Shown: positions 7,029 through 16,524 of the stretch, piece by piece
Position numbering within the stretch: position 1 is the stretch's first letter
Layout of the letters: every line of letters starts with the position of its first letter
Assembly (NCBI GenBank): GCA_031552235.1
Contig: JAVBMR010000005.1
Coordinates: forward strand, 26,709 to 90,708
Reading direction: 5' to 3'
DNA length: 64,000 nt
DNA from: WRDF01 sp031552235
GTDB taxonomy: Bacteria; Bacteroidota; Bacteroidia; Bacteroidales; Rikenellaceae
Translations under genes and position numbers: made by a program
Notes under the pieces: generated by a model
The model's database searches: none
Seen by the model: the letters and a program-made list of their open reading frames with translations, nothing else
Told to the model about the DNA's origin: nothing

Positions 7029-9131
7029 ATGTCGTTGTTGAAATTTGATAAAGCGCAGTTGGGCAATCTGGAATACTCGCTTCAGCGTGAAATGCTGAGT
7101 ACGAACCGTGCCGGCGGCTACATGAGTACGACCATCGTGTGCTGCAATACGAGGAAATACCATGGCCTTATGGTAGGGCCGGTGGAAGGACAGGACGACG
7201 ACCGCAACTTTGTCCTGCTCTCGACGCTCGACGAAACCGTCATACAGCACGACCAGTCGTTCAACCTCGCGATACACCGCTTCCCGGGCGCTTACGAACC
7301 CCGAGGACACAAATACATCACAGACTTCGAATACACGCCCACGCCGACGATAACTTACAGGGTTGGGGGTGTCGTCCTGAAGAAGGAGATGCTGTGGATA
7401 CATTCGCGCATGCAGCTGATGATACGCTACACGCTTATCGAGGCCAAGTCGCCGACAAAACTGCGCCTGCGCCCGTTCCTCGCCTTCCGCGACGCACACA
7501 CCGTAGGCAGGGCCAACATGTTCGCCGACGGGCACAGCTACCCGGTCGACAAAGGGATCAAATGCCGCCTTTACGAGGGATTTCCGTGGCTGAATATGCA
7601 GACGGCCAACAACGCCGAATTCATTGCGGCGCCTGATTGGTACTACAACTTCGAATACCTTGAGGAACAGTCGCGCGGATACCCGTTCCAGGAAGACCTG
7701 CTCACGCCCGGTTATTTCGAAATGGAAATAACGAAGGGCGAAAGCGTGATCTTCTCGGCCTGCACGGGCGAGTGTGCGGACAATATTGAAAAATCTTTCA
7801 ACGAAGAACTCGCGAAACGCTCGGACAAGATAGACTTCCTCTCGTGCATGCGCCACTCGGCACGCCAGTTCGTGGTAAGGCGCGGGGGTAAAACCGAGGT
7901 CGTGGCAGGTTACCCGTGGTTCGGCCGTTGGGGGCGCGACACGTTCATAGCCCTGCCCGGCATCACGCTCACGCAGGGCAATGTGCAGGCCTGCCGCGAC
8001 GTGGTCGACACGCTCGTAAGCGAGATGCAGGACGGCCTGTTCCCGAATATGGGATCGGCGTACAACTCGGTGGACGCGCCAATGTGGTTCTTCTTCGTCC
8101 TCCAGCAACTGGAAAAACACATCGGGGCCGAAGAGGTCTGGAAAGCATACGGCAAGCCCATGAAAGACGTCCTCGAAGCATACCGCAGGGGGATCGGACA
8201 ATATGTAGCGCTGCATACGAACGGGCTTGTATGGGCCTCGAACCCCACGCTCGCCATGACGTGGATGGACGCGGTGGTGGACGGCAAACCGGTCACGGGC
8301 CGCGACGGCTACCAGGTGGAAATAAACGCGCTGTGGTACAACGCCGTTTGCTACACGCTCGAACTCGCGGAAAAATTCAAGGACGCCAAATTCGTGAAGG
8401 AATGGAAGCAGTTGCCGGCGCAGATAAAGGAGTCGTTCGTGAGCAAGTTCTGGCACGAGAGCGAAGAGTCATACCTCGCCGACTATGTGAACGACAACGG
8501 ACAGAATACTTTCCGCCGCCCGAATCAGGTCATCGCCTGCTCGCTGCCCTATAAAATGATAGAACAGGACAAGATAGCCCAGGTGCTGGAGGTAGTGAAA
8601 CTCCATCTGCTTACACCGAAAGGCCTGCGCACACTCTCTCCGCAAAACCCCCTGTATCAGGGGCGTTACGGCGGCGATCAGCCCACACGCGACAGGCAGT
8701 ACCACCAGGGTACGGTGTGGCCGTGGCCGCTGGAACATTATGTGTCGGCGTGCTTCCAGTTGTACGGCAAGGCGTTCCTGCACACAGCCGAAGAGATACT
8801 CGCAGGGTTCGACGAGGACATAACAATGTACGGTATCGGTTCGATCGCCGAGATCTACGACGGCGACCCGCCCCACGCACCGAAGGGTGCGCCCTCGCAG
8901 GCATGGAGTGTCGGGGCCATACTCCGCATAAACGAGATGATCGGTGAGTACGGGGCGATGGAAACCGGCGGCAAAAAACCGGCGACGGCGAAAACTCCGG
9001 CTAAACCGGCTTCGAAAGCCGTTGTGAAAGAGGCCAAGGCAACACCTGCCGCAAAGAAACAGGCGGCGAAGAAGGCTGATACGAAGGTTTCGGAAAAAGT
9101 TGCGAAGAAAGCTCCGGCGAAATCGAAATAA
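7029..9131 (+). CDS. glycogen debranching enzyme (amylo-alpha-1,6-glucosidase, GH133-like)
   Basis: The 700-residue protein resembles bacterial glycogen debranching enzymes that hydrolyse alpha-1,6 branch glucose. It has the N-terminal domain beginning with NRAGGYMSTTIVCCNTRKYHGLM and the (alpha/alpha)6 catalytic part with VAGYPWFGRWGRDTFIALPG, NMGSAYNSVDAPMWFFFVLQ and the HQGTVWPWPLEHY segment. It is first in a cluster with a GT4 synthase-like gene and a GH57 gene, facing the synthase-phosphorylase fusion, so a role in intracellular glycogen turnover is likely. The odd feature is residues ~648-700: a low-complexity Ala/Lys/Pro tail (PAKPASKAVVKEAK, AAKKQAAKKA) resembling a histone H1 tail and absent from the catalytic fold. 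The start ATG follows an AT-rich leader. Confidence 0.9.
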   Translation: MSLLKFDKAQLGNLEYSLQREMLSTNRAGGYMSTTIVCCNTRKYHGLMVGPVEGQDDDRNFVLLSTLDETVIQHDQSFNLAIHRFPGAYEPRGHKYITDFEYTPTPTITYRVGGVVLKKEMLWIHSRMQLMIRYTLIEAKSPTKLRLRPFLAFRDAHTVGRANMFADGHSYPVDKGIKCRLYEGFPWLNMQTANNAEFIAAPDWYYNFEYLEEQSRGYPFQEDLLTPGYFEMEITKGESVIFSACTGECADNIEKSFNEELAKRSDKIDFLSCMRHSARQFVVRRGGKTEVVAGYPWFGRWGRDTFIALPGITLTQGNVQACRDVVDTLVSEMQDGLFPNMGSAYNSVDAPMWFFFVLQQLEKHIGAEEVWKAYGKPMKDVLEAYRRGIGQYVALHTNGLVWASNPTLAMTWMDAVVDGKPVTGRDGYQVEINALWYNAVCYTLELAEKFKDAKFVKEWKQLPAQIKESFVSKFWHESEESYLADYVNDNGQNTFRRPNQVIACSLPYKMIEQDKIAQVLEVVKLHLLTPKGLRTLSPQNPLYQGRYGGDQPTRDRQYHQGTVWPWPLEHYVSACFQLYGKAFLHTAEEILAGFDEDITMYGIGSIAEIYDGDPPHAPKGAPSQAWSVGAILRINEMIGEYGAMETGGKKPATAKTPAKPASKAVVKEAKATPAAKKQAAKKADTKVSEKVAKKAPAKSK

Positions 9132-9251
9132 ACGGCAAACCGCCCCTTTTGCACATCATGCGGGGCGCTTGCGGAAGATAATAAATCGGGTATAAAAACA
9201 GAGGAGATGAGATGCGTGTCGGGAATAGGGTAAAAATATAAAACAGTAATT

Positions 9252-10541
9252 ATGAGAATTTTGATGTTTGGATGGGAGTTTCCACCCCAGATCGCAGGCG
9301 GCCTCGGAACAGCGTGCTACGGCCTCACTAAAGGGCTGGCAAAGCATGACGTGGAGGTGATCTTCGTAATGCCGCACGCGACAGGAAACGAAGACCAGCG
9401 TTTTGTTAAGGTCGTCAACGCCAGCGACGTGGAGGCCATGTATGGCAACATCGGGAAGGAGCTTATCCCCGGAATGACGTTCATACACATAGACTCGAAC
9501 ATGGTGCCCTATATCTCCCCGGAGGAGTTCGAAGCCGAAAGGACAAGGACGGAAACGAGCGAAGGACGTGAAATAAAGCACGGCGACGTGTGGCGCGAGA
9601 GGTATAATTTCTCGGGGAAATACGGCGCTAACCTTATGGAGGAGGTCGCCAGGTATGCCGTGGTAGCCGCCGAGGTTGCCCGCCAGCTCGAAGGCCAGTT
9701 CGACGTGATACATGCCCACGACTGGTTGACCTACTACGCCGGGATGGCCGCCAAACAGGTCTCGGGAAAACCCCTCGTAGTGCATATCCACGCCACTGAA
9801 TTCGACCGCAGCGGCGAGAACGTCAACCAGGCGGTGTACAATATAGAACACGCCGGCATGAACGCCGCCGACAAGGTGATTGCGGTCAGCAACCTCACAC
9901 GCAACATAGTGATAAACAGATACGGCGTGAGCCCGGACAGGTGTGTGACGGTACACAACGCCGTTACGTTCGGGAACGACTCGCTGAAAGACATCGAGCG
10001 CGGGGTGGACGACAAGATCGTTACGTTCCTTGGGCGCATAACATACCAGAAAGGCCCGGACTACTTTGTCGAAGCGGCGGCTAAGGTACTCAAGAGGGTG
10101 CCGAACGTGCGTTTCGTAATGGCAGGGAGCGGCGATATGATGAACCATGTGGTTCGCCGCGTGGCGAAACTCGGTATCGCCGACAGGTTCCACTTCACGG
10201 GCTTTTTGAAGGGCGACGACGTGCAGAAGATGTTCGCGATGAGCGATGTGTACATAATGCCCTCGGTCAGCGAACCGTTCGGGATATCGCCGCTCGAAGC
10301 GATGAAGTCGAACGTGCCGGTAATCATATCGAAGCAGTCCGGCGTGGCCGAAGTCCTCGATTATGCGGTGAAAGTCGATTACTGGGACGTCGACGCGATG
10401 GCAGACGCAATATACGGACTGATACAGTATCCGGCCCTTGGCAAAATGTTCGCCCGCAAGGGCCTCGAAGAGGTCACGAGCCTCAAATGGGACAACGCGG
10501 CCGAAAAGGTCAAGGAGGTTTACGAATCGGTTGGGAAATAA
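9252..10541 (+). CDS. GT4 family glycosyltransferase, glycogen synthase-like
   Basis: This 429-residue GT-B enzyme begins with RILMFGWEFPPQIAGGLGTA, the glycine-rich acceptor/donor loop typical of starch and glycogen synthase relatives. It has DVIHAHDWLTYYAG in the N-terminal lobe and the nucleotide-sugar motif E-x7-E as EPFGISPLE, with Glu341 and Glu349. It probably transfers glucose from a nucleotide sugar to an alpha-glucan in the cytoplasm. It sits between a debranching enzyme and a GH57 enzyme with short gaps (120 and 22 bases), so the three form one operon. The cluster also has a second, GT3-type synthase domain in the facing fusion gene; how labour is divided is unknown. Confidence 0.88.
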   Translation: MRILMFGWEFPPQIAGGLGTACYGLTKGLAKHDVEVIFVMPHATGNEDQRFVKVVNASDVEAMYGNIGKELIPGMTFIHIDSNMVPYISPEEFEAERTRTETSEGREIKHGDVWRERYNFSGKYGANLMEEVARYAVVAAEVARQLEGQFDVIHAHDWLTYYAGMAAKQVSGKPLVVHIHATEFDRSGENVNQAVYNIEHAGMNAADKVIAVSNLTRNIVINRYGVSPDRCVTVHNAVTFGNDSLKDIERGVDDKIVTFLGRITYQKGPDYFVEAAAKVLKRVPNVRFVMAGSGDMMNHVVRRVAKLGIADRFHFTGFLKGDDVQKMFAMSDVYIMPSVSEPFGISPLEAMKSNVPVIISKQSGVAEVLDYAVKVDYWDVDAMADAIYGLIQYPALGKMFARKGLEEVTSLKWDNAAEKVKEVYESVGK

Positions 10542-10563
10542 TAATATATAAAAAAATACGGCT

Positions 10564-11790
10564 ATGAAAACGATATGCTTTTATTTCCAGATCCACCAGC
10601 CCCTGAGGTTGAAAACGTACAGGTTCTTCAATATGGGCAAAGACCATAACTACCTTGACGACGTTGGCAACAGCACCATCATGCGCAAAGTGGCGAACAG
10701 GTGTTACCTGCCTATGAATGCGTTGTTGCTCAAACTGATAAAGCAGCATAAGGGCGCCTTCAAGGTCAGTTTCTCGATGTCGGGACTGGCCGTCGAGCAG
10801 TTCCGCGAGTATGCCCCCGAGGTGCTGGAGAGTTTCAGGGAACTCGCGGCCACAGGCTGTGTGGAATTCCTTGGCGAGACATACGCCCACTCGCTCTCGT
10901 CGCTCATCGACAACGACGAATTCGTGGACCAGGTGAAGAAGCATTCGGATATGATAAAGAAAGAGTTCGGGACGAAACCGACCACTTTCCGCAATACAGA
11001 GCTCATATATTCCGACACCATCGGCGAAACCGTGGCGTCGCTCGGGTTCAAGACCATGCTGGCCGAAGGCGCGAAACACGTACTCGGTTGGAAAAGCCCC
11101 AACTTCGTGTATGCCAACGCCCTGAACCAGAAGCTCAGGCTGTTGCTGCGCAACTATAAGCTGAGCGACGATATCGCGTTCCGTTTCTCCGACCGCGGTT
11201 GGAACGAATGGCCGCTTACGGTGGATAAGTTCCTTGGCTGGATAACAGCCGAAGACGTGCCTGGCGAGGTGATAAACCTATTTATGGACTACGAAACCTT
11301 CGGCGAACACCAGGACGCGTCGACGGGCATATTCGACTTCATGGCCTACCTGCCCAAGGCCGCGCTGGCTACCAAGAAAATCAAGTTCGCCACATGCGCC
11401 GAAACCGCTGCCGCACACCAACCCGTGGCCGTGCTTTCCTGCCCTCATCCCATGTCGTGGGCGGACGAGGAGCGCGACGTTACCGCATGGCTGGGCAACG
11501 AGTTGCAGAACGAAGCCTTCAATAAAATATATTCGATGCGACAGCTCGTTAAGGAGCTGAAGTCGAAAGACTTCGACTATGTGTGGAATTTCATGCAGAC
11601 TTCCGACCACTTCTACTACATGGCAACCAAGTGGCTTTCGGACGGCGATGTGCACAGGTATTTCAACCCATACGAATCCAGCTACGATTCGTTCATAAAC
11701 TACATGAACGTGATGAGCGACTTTGCGATAGAACTCGAAAAAAAAAGAGAACAGTTGAGTAAGCCCAAGGTTGCTACCTGCACGGCTTAG
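10564..11790 (+). CDS. glycoside hydrolase family 57 alpha-glucan enzyme
   Basis: This 408-residue cytoplasmic protein has the GH57 signature HQPLRL at residues 9-14, a GETYAHSLSS segment, FRNTELIYSD (candidate nucleophile Glu) and MDYETFGEHQ (candidate acid Asp). Family members include alpha-amylase, 4-alpha-glucanotransferase and branching enzyme; this length and neighbourhood are common for the 'alpha-amylase' GH57 in Bacteroidetes glycogen clusters, but the exact activity cannot be told from sequence. No signal peptide is present, which argues for intracellular glucan metabolism. It follows the GT4 gene by 22 bases and is followed by a strong hairpin terminator. Confidence 0.88.
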   Translation: MKTICFYFQIHQPLRLKTYRFFNMGKDHNYLDDVGNSTIMRKVANRCYLPMNALLLKLIKQHKGAFKVSFSMSGLAVEQFREYAPEVLESFRELAATGCVEFLGETYAHSLSSLIDNDEFVDQVKKHSDMIKKEFGTKPTTFRNTELIYSDTIGETVASLGFKTMLAEGAKHVLGWKSPNFVYANALNQKLRLLLRNYKLSDDIAFRFSDRGWNEWPLTVDKFLGWITAEDVPGEVINLFMDYETFGEHQDASTGIFDFMAYLPKAALATKKIKFATCAETAAAHQPVAVLSCPHPMSWADEERDVTAWLGNELQNEAFNKIYSMRQLVKELKSKDFDYVWNFMQTSDHFYYMATKWLSDGDVHRYFNPYESSYDSFINYMNVMSDFAIELEKKREQLSKPKVATCTA

Positions 11791-11832
11791 TCAGGCCGCG
11801 GTCGGTGAGGCCTTTTCAAATTGACACATAAA

Positions 11833-11872
11833 ACGGAGGCGGCTATTTTGGCCGCCTCCGTTGTGTTTCGTT
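11833..11872 (+). terminator. intrinsic terminator of the glycogen operon
   Basis: A perfect 11-bp stem (ACGGAGGCGGC at 11833-11843, GCCGCCTCCGT at 11851-11861, 7-base loop) lies 42 bases after the GH57 stop and leads into a T-rich stretch. Confidence 0.8.
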
Positions 11873-11904
11873 TTTGAGTTGTTAAGCCGCCACAAAGATG
11901 ATGT

Positions 11905-12100
11905 TTATTCGCAACGATGCCTATCGTCCTGTAGTCTGCCGCCGGTGGAGGGCGTCGTTTAGCATTGCAGCGCTCCCGGAGGCGTATTGATCTCTCTCGG
12001 CGAAAGCCGCAGCGACCGGCCAGCCGCATGGAACGGCGGCATCAGGCTGCAGATGTCGCTCCGGCGACATCGAGAGAGCGGAATATTACTGCGGAGCGCA
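11905..12100. repeat. intergenic repeat-like segment (copy A)
   Basis: This part of the 382-base spacer between convergent genes resembles segments at 27022-27202 and 33289-33416: TTATTCGCAA, then AGTCTGCCGCCGGTGG, then a C/G-rich stretch ending in a GATGTCGC/GGCGACATC hairpin (12052-12071). The likeness is clear by eye but degenerate. No gene is supported here. Confidence 0.45.
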
Positions 12101-12107
12101 CCTAAGC

Positions 12108-12150
12108 ATCAACAAAAATCCCCGGAGATTCTCCGGGGATTTTTGTTGAT
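12108..12150 (-). terminator. bidirectional terminator of the synthase-phosphorylase gene
   Basis: A perfect 21-bp inverted repeat with a single central base has an A-rich left end and a T-rich right end (stem core CCCCGGAGA/TCTCCGGGG), so it can terminate transcription in either direction. It lies 22 bases past the stop of the minus-strand fusion gene. Confidence 0.88.
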
Positions 12151-12172
12151 GTAACGGCCGGGCCGCGCCAAC

Positions 12173-15100
12173 CTACGCCCACTTAACGAGGGCGAAGTCC
12201 ATGCGGTGCGGGAGCTGCGGGTTTTTGGGATAGACCCTGATGGCGATGTCGAACGAGCCTGTTTTGCCAGGTGTCAGATCGAGTTTGTAGAAAGCGTGGC
12301 TGCCTTCCATGTTGATAAAGTCGAGCTGGCATGTTTCTTCTATCTTCACGTTTCCGTCTGCGTCTATCTGTTTTGCAACAACCAGTTCCACGCCGATATC
12401 GTCGGGCTTGAGGCCGTCTATGTCGAGGAGGACTTCCACCTGGTAGGTGTTCTCAACCATGAACGCGCCTTTGCTGAGGTCGAACTGCTTGACATCCAGC
12501 ACTTTGACCTTGTCCCACGAGTTGCTGACGCGGCGTTTCCACGCGGCTATCTGGCGTGCAAGGGTAAAGTCGTTGGAGATCATTCTCTTGTTACGCTCGT
12601 AGAGCTTGTTGTAGAAACGCTCCTGGTAGTCGGTAAGCATGCGGTTCGTGGTGAAGTTCGACGCAATGTCCGCGATGCACTTCTTGATAGCTTCCACCCA
12701 TCCGTAAGGGATATTGTCCTTGTCGCGTTTGTAGTACAGCGGAACGATCTCCTCTTCTATGGTAGTGTATATCATTTCGGCGTCGAGTTCGTTCTGGAAG
12801 CCCTGGTCTTCGTAGGCGCGTTCCATCGGGAGCATCCATCCCGCGCCTTCCTTGTAGCCTTCCACCCACCAGCCGTCGAGTACGCTGAAGTTGAGCACGC
12901 CGTTCATAACGGCTTTCTCGCCGCTTGTCCCCGATGCCTCCTGCGGACGGGTAGGGGTGTTGAGCCATACGTCCACCCCGTGTACCATCTTGCGCGCGAG
13001 GTCCATGTCGTAGTTTTGCAGGAAGAGGATCGTGCCTGCGAACTGCGGCATCGCCGAAACCTCTACGATGCGTTTGATGAGGTCCTGTCCCGGTTTGTCG
13101 TTCGGGTGGGCTTTGCCGGCGAACACGAACTGCACGGGCTGTTCCGGGTTGTTGACTATCTTGTCCAGCCTGTCGAGGTTGGTAAAGAGCAGGTGCGCGC
13201 GTTTGTAGGTGGCGAATCGGCGTGCGAAACCGATGGTAAGCACGTCGGGCTTGATCGAATCCACGATCTTGACCACCTGGCGCGGAGAAGCGAACAGCAG
13301 CTGCTTCGGGTCGGCCATGCGGCGTTTGATGTGGCGCACGAGCTTCTCTTTAAGGACGATACGTTCTTTCCACAGGTCTTCGTTCGGGATGTTGTACACT
13401 TTGTGCCATGCGGGGATATCATACTGTTTGTCCGAGAACCCTTCGTTGAAATAGCGGGCGTACAGCTTTTTGAGGTTGGGCGCGGTCCATGTCGGGAAGT
13501 GCACGCCGTTGGTCACGTAGCCCACATGGAGTTCGTCCGTGAAGTAACCGGGCCACATGTTGCCCATGATCTTCTTGGTAACCTCGCCGTGGAGCCAGCT
13601 TACGCCGTTGACCTCCTGCGACAGGTTGCACGCGAGGACGCTCATCGAGAATTTCTCGTTCGGGTCGTTGGGGTTCGTTTTCCCGAGGTTGATGTATTGC
13701 TCCCAGGTGATATCAAGACGGTCGGGATAATGCGCCATATACTGGCGGATCATGGATTCCGGGAAAGCGTCGTGTCCGGCTGGTACCGGTGTATGCGTAG
13801 TGAACAGCGACGATGAACGCACTACTTCGAGCGCTTCGCTGAACGAGAGTTTGTTTTTCCTGATGAGGTCGTGTATGCGCTCGATGCCGATGAACGCCGC
13901 GTGGCCTTCGTTGCAGTGGAACACGTCCTGTTTGATGCAAAGTTCTTTCAGTACGCGGATACCGCCTATGCCCAGCAGTATTTCCTGCTTGAGGCGGTTC
14001 TCCCAGTCGCCGCCGTAGAGGAAGTGGGTGATAGAACGGTCTTCGCCGAGGTTCAGGTCGTGGTCGGTATCGAGCAGGTAGAGGTCGGTACGGCCCACCT
14101 CGCATTTCCAGATACGCGCGGTTACCGTGCGGCCCGGGAACGAGATGTGTATGCTTGCCCAGTTGCCTTCCGCGTCACGCACGGGCGAAATGGGCAGTTT
14201 GTAGAAATTCTGTGCTTCGTATGCCGCTTCCTGCGCTCCCTGTGCCGAGAGTTTCTGGGTAAAGTAGCCGTAGCGGTACAGCAGTCCGACCCCGACCATA
14301 GGCACGTTCTTGTCGCTGGCTTCCTTGAGGTAGTCGCCGGCGAGGATGCCCAGGCCGCCTGAATATATCTTCAGCGAGCTGTGAAGGCCGTATTCCATGC
14401 TGAAATAAGCCACCTTAGGCCCCTGGGCGGTTTTCTTTTCGGCCATGTACGCGTTGAAAACCTCGTACAGGGCGTCCATCCTTGAGAGGAAGTCGGCGTC
14501 GTTTTCCAGTTCCCGCACGCGTTTCACGCTAAGCATGTCGAGCATGGCGATGGGGTTGCGGCCTGACTGTGCCCAGAGTTCGCTGTCGATGCATTCGAAC
14601 AGTTCGTGGGCGCCCGATGTCCATGACCACCAAAGGTTGCGCGAGAGTATTTCGAGCGGATGCAGCCTTTCCGGGAGAGTTTTCTCGACCATAAGGCGTG
14701 TCCACGAGGGTTTGTTGCTTGCCAGCTGCTGGCGGACGAAGTTGATCTGTTCGTGGTGTGCGCCGCCGCCTTCGTAGATCACCCTGTTGGTGCGCAGCGA
14801 GGCGTTGCTTACGGCGATCTTGTAGGCTTCAGCGTAGTATTCGATGAGGTTGTCCCACAACGCCGTCTTGGATATGGCGAGCGCCGACGCCCTGCACGAG
14901 TTGTATTCCTTGGCGCTCATGCAGCTGTATTTCACGATCGAAGAGGCTATGTGGTCTACCACTTCGCTGTCGTTCGTGTCGGTGCGGGCGATCACTTCGA
15001 CGCCCTTGTGTTCTTTTTCGTGGTTGTCCACCCACAGGCCGAACCCGGCCAGCGAGGTGGTTATGGTCGGAACCGAGAACGCCACGCTTTCGAGCGGGGT

Positions 15101-16432
15101 ATATCCCCACGGTTCGTAGTACGATGCGAAAACGGTAATGTCCATGCCTACCAGCAGTTCGTAGTAAGGCATGTTGAAGATGCCGTCGTTGCCGTTCAGG
15201 TAGGAAGGCACGAAGATGACCTTAACCTTCGAACCTGGATCGGTAAGGGCCGAACCTGTCATCGCGTCCACGATGGGGTCCCAGCCGCTGAGGTGGTGCG
15301 TGGTGTGGCGGTAGAGCGTCGGGTCGATGGGGTTCGCCGGGTTGGCGAGATGGGCCTTGAGGTCCTGGCGCGGGCCGTTGTTCCCGGCCGGAACTGTAAT
15401 GTATGCCAGTACTTCGCGTCCGAGTTTATCGTTCGCTGCTACTTTCTTGAGCGATTCTATAAGCACATCGAGCCCTTTGTTCTTGAACTCGTAGCGGCCG
15501 CTCGTACCCACGATAAGGGGAGCTTTCTCGAATTTATGGTTGAGGCAGGCTTCCGCCACCTTGATCATGGTTTCGCGGCTTTTTTTGCGTTTGTTGTCGA
15601 ATTCCTGGCCGTTCCATACGAAATCGTCTTCGAAGCCGTTCGGGGTAACGATATTGACTTCGCGGCCCAGAAGGTACTGGCATTCGCGCGCTGTGATGTC
15701 GCTTACTGTGGCGAAGCAGTCGAAATTGTTGGCCGCGGTCTTTTCGAGCGAATGTTTCGCGACGATGTTATATTGGCGTGCGAAATCGTCGGCGTTGAAC
15801 CTGGGGAGGTTGCTGTACAGCGGTTGTCCGTTTCCGGCCAGCGAGCGCCCGAGTATAGTGGCATGGGTCGTGAATACGGTGGCGGTATAAGGGGAATTTT
15901 TCTGGAGGTAAAGCCCGCCGCTGCCCGTCATCCATTCGTGGAAGTGCGCGACCACCTTGTCGCTCGATCCGCAGAACGTTTCGGTATATTTCTCGATCAC
16001 TTTGCCGGCGGCATAGCCGAACAGCACCGGTTCGAGGTAGTCCCATTGTCCGCTGATGGAGTCCACGCGGTATGATTCCCACAGGAATTTCAGCACGTCG
16101 TCCTTCGACGCGAAGAAAGTCGTGAAGTCTACGAGAAGCACTTTGGGCCTGCCCGTTATGTTCCAGTGGCCTGCGCGTACGCGGATACCGTCTTCGTAGA
16201 CCATCTGCCTCCACTCTTTCAGCAGGTTCGGATCTTCCTCGAATTCCATATCGCCGCTCTCCTTGTGGACGTCCGGCCCGATGAGGATATACCCTTCGCC
16301 GAGGTCGCGGGTTGCGTTGAGCGCTTTGGTGGCGATAACGGTATGTATGCCGCCCACTTTGTTGCAGACTTCCCAGCTTACTTCGAAAAGGAAATCGGGC
16401 TTGAATAAGTTGTCATGGTTGTTAACTGCCAT
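12173..16432 (-). CDS. bifunctional glycogen synthase (GT3) - glycogen phosphorylase (GT35) fusion
   Basis: The 1,419-residue product joins two enzymes with opposite directions. Residues 1 to ~560 look like a eukaryote-type GT3 glycogen synthase: FEVSWEVCNKVGGIHTVI at the start, HFHEWM, TTHATILGR, FATVSDITARE and the E-x7-E motif at Glu440/Glu448 (EPWGYTPLE). Residues ~600-1400 are a GT35 alpha-glucan phosphorylase of the DUF3417-containing type: LWWSWTSGAHELF, VAYFSMEYGLHSS, and the pyridoxal phosphate site EASGTSGEKAVMNG with Lys1173. The ATG at 16432 is favoured over 16477 because the GT3 homology starts soon after it. A single promoter with a TACATTTG element lies just upstream. It faces the debranching/GT4/GH57 operon, so the locus holds glycogen synthesis and breakdown together. 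Similar fusions are annotated in Bacteroidetes as 'alpha-glucan family phosphorylase'. Confidence 0.9.
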   Translation of the reverse strand: MAVNNHDNLFKPDFLFEVSWEVCNKVGGIHTVIATKALNATRDLGEGYILIGPDVHKESGDMEFEEDPNLLKEWRQMVYEDGIRVRAGHWNITGRPKVLLVDFTTFFASKDDVLKFLWESYRVDSISGQWDYLEPVLFGYAAGKVIEKYTETFCGSSDKVVAHFHEWMTGSGGLYLQKNSPYTATVFTTHATILGRSLAGNGQPLYSNLPRFNADDFARQYNIVAKHSLEKTAANNFDCFATVSDITARECQYLLGREVNIVTPNGFEDDFVWNGQEFDNKRKKSRETMIKVAEACLNHKFEKAPLIVGTSGRYEFKNKGLDVLIESLKKVAANDKLGREVLAYITVPAGNNGPRQDLKAHLANPANPIDPTLYRHTTHHLSGWDPIVDAMTGSALTDPGSKVKVIFVPSYLNGNDGIFNMPYYELLVGMDITVFASYYEPWGYTPLESVAFSVPTITTSLAGFGLWVDNHEKEHKGVEVIARTDTNDSEVVDHIASSIVKYSCMSAKEYNSCRASALAISKTALWDNLIEYYAEAYKIAVSNASLRTNRVIYEGGGAHHEQINFVRQQLASNKPSWTRLMVEKTLPERLHPLEILSRNLWWSWTSGAHELFECIDSELWAQSGRNPIAMLDMLSVKRVRELENDADFLSRMDALYEVFNAYMAEKKTAQGPKVAYFSMEYGLHSSLKIYSGGLGILAGDYLKEASDKNVPMVGVGLLYRYGYFTQKLSAQGAQEAAYEAQNFYKLPISPVRDAEGNWASIHISFPGRTVTARIWKCEVGRTDLYLLDTDHDLNLGEDRSITHFLYGGDWENRLKQEILLGIGGIRVLKELCIKQDVFHCNEGHAAFIGIERIHDLIRKNKLSFSEALEVVRSSSLFTTHTPVPAGHDAFPESMIRQYMAHYPDRLDITWEQYINLGKTNPNDPNEKFSMSVLACNLSQEVNGVSWLHGEVTKKIMGNMWPGYFTDELHVGYVTNGVHFPTWTAPNLKKLYARYFNEGFSDKQYDIPAWHKVYNIPNEDLWKERIVLKEKLVRHIKRRMADPKQLLFASPRQVVKIVDSIKPDVLTIGFARRFATYKRAHLLFTNLDRLDKIVNNPEQPVQFVFAGKAHPNDKPGQDLIKRIVEVSAMPQFAGTILFLQNYDMDLARKMVHGVDVWLNTPTRPQEASGTSGEKAVMNGVLNFSVLDGWWVEGYKEGAGWMLPMERAYEDQGFQNELDAEMIYTTIEEEIVPLYYKRDKDNIPYGWVEAIKKCIADIASNFTTNRMLTDYQERFYNKLYERNKRMISNDFTLARQIAAWKRRVSNSWDKVKVLDVKQFDLSKGAFMVENTYQVEVLLDIDGLKPDDIGVELVVAKQIDADGNVKIEETCQLDFINMEGSHAFYKLDLTPGKTGSFDIAIRVYPKNPQLPHRMDFALVKWA

Positions 16433-16474
16433 ATGCTTGATGTTTAATTTGTTTTCTAATTGGAGTTTAAACCG

Positions 16475-16506
16475 CAAATGTAATCATTCCTGCCCTCTTA
16501 ATCAAG
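16475..16506 (-). promoter_or_regulatory. candidate promoter of the synthase-phosphorylase gene
   Basis: On the minus strand TACATTTG (16475-16482) is a perfect TAnnTTTG element, with CTTG (16503-16506) 20 bases further upstream in the -33 position. The leader to the start at 16432 would be about 35 bases. Confidence 0.5.
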
Positions 16507-16524
16507 AAAAAAACGCCGGAATGT

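Noticed and set aside
14660..16075. Long plus-strand open frame (471 codons) opposite the synthase-phosphorylase gene, and similar long frames such as 7023-8456, 12206-13816 and 21529-22833
   Set aside because: They are exact antisense shadows of well-supported genes in GC-rich DNA, have no recognisable motifs and are rich in His, Arg and Val as expected for such shadows.
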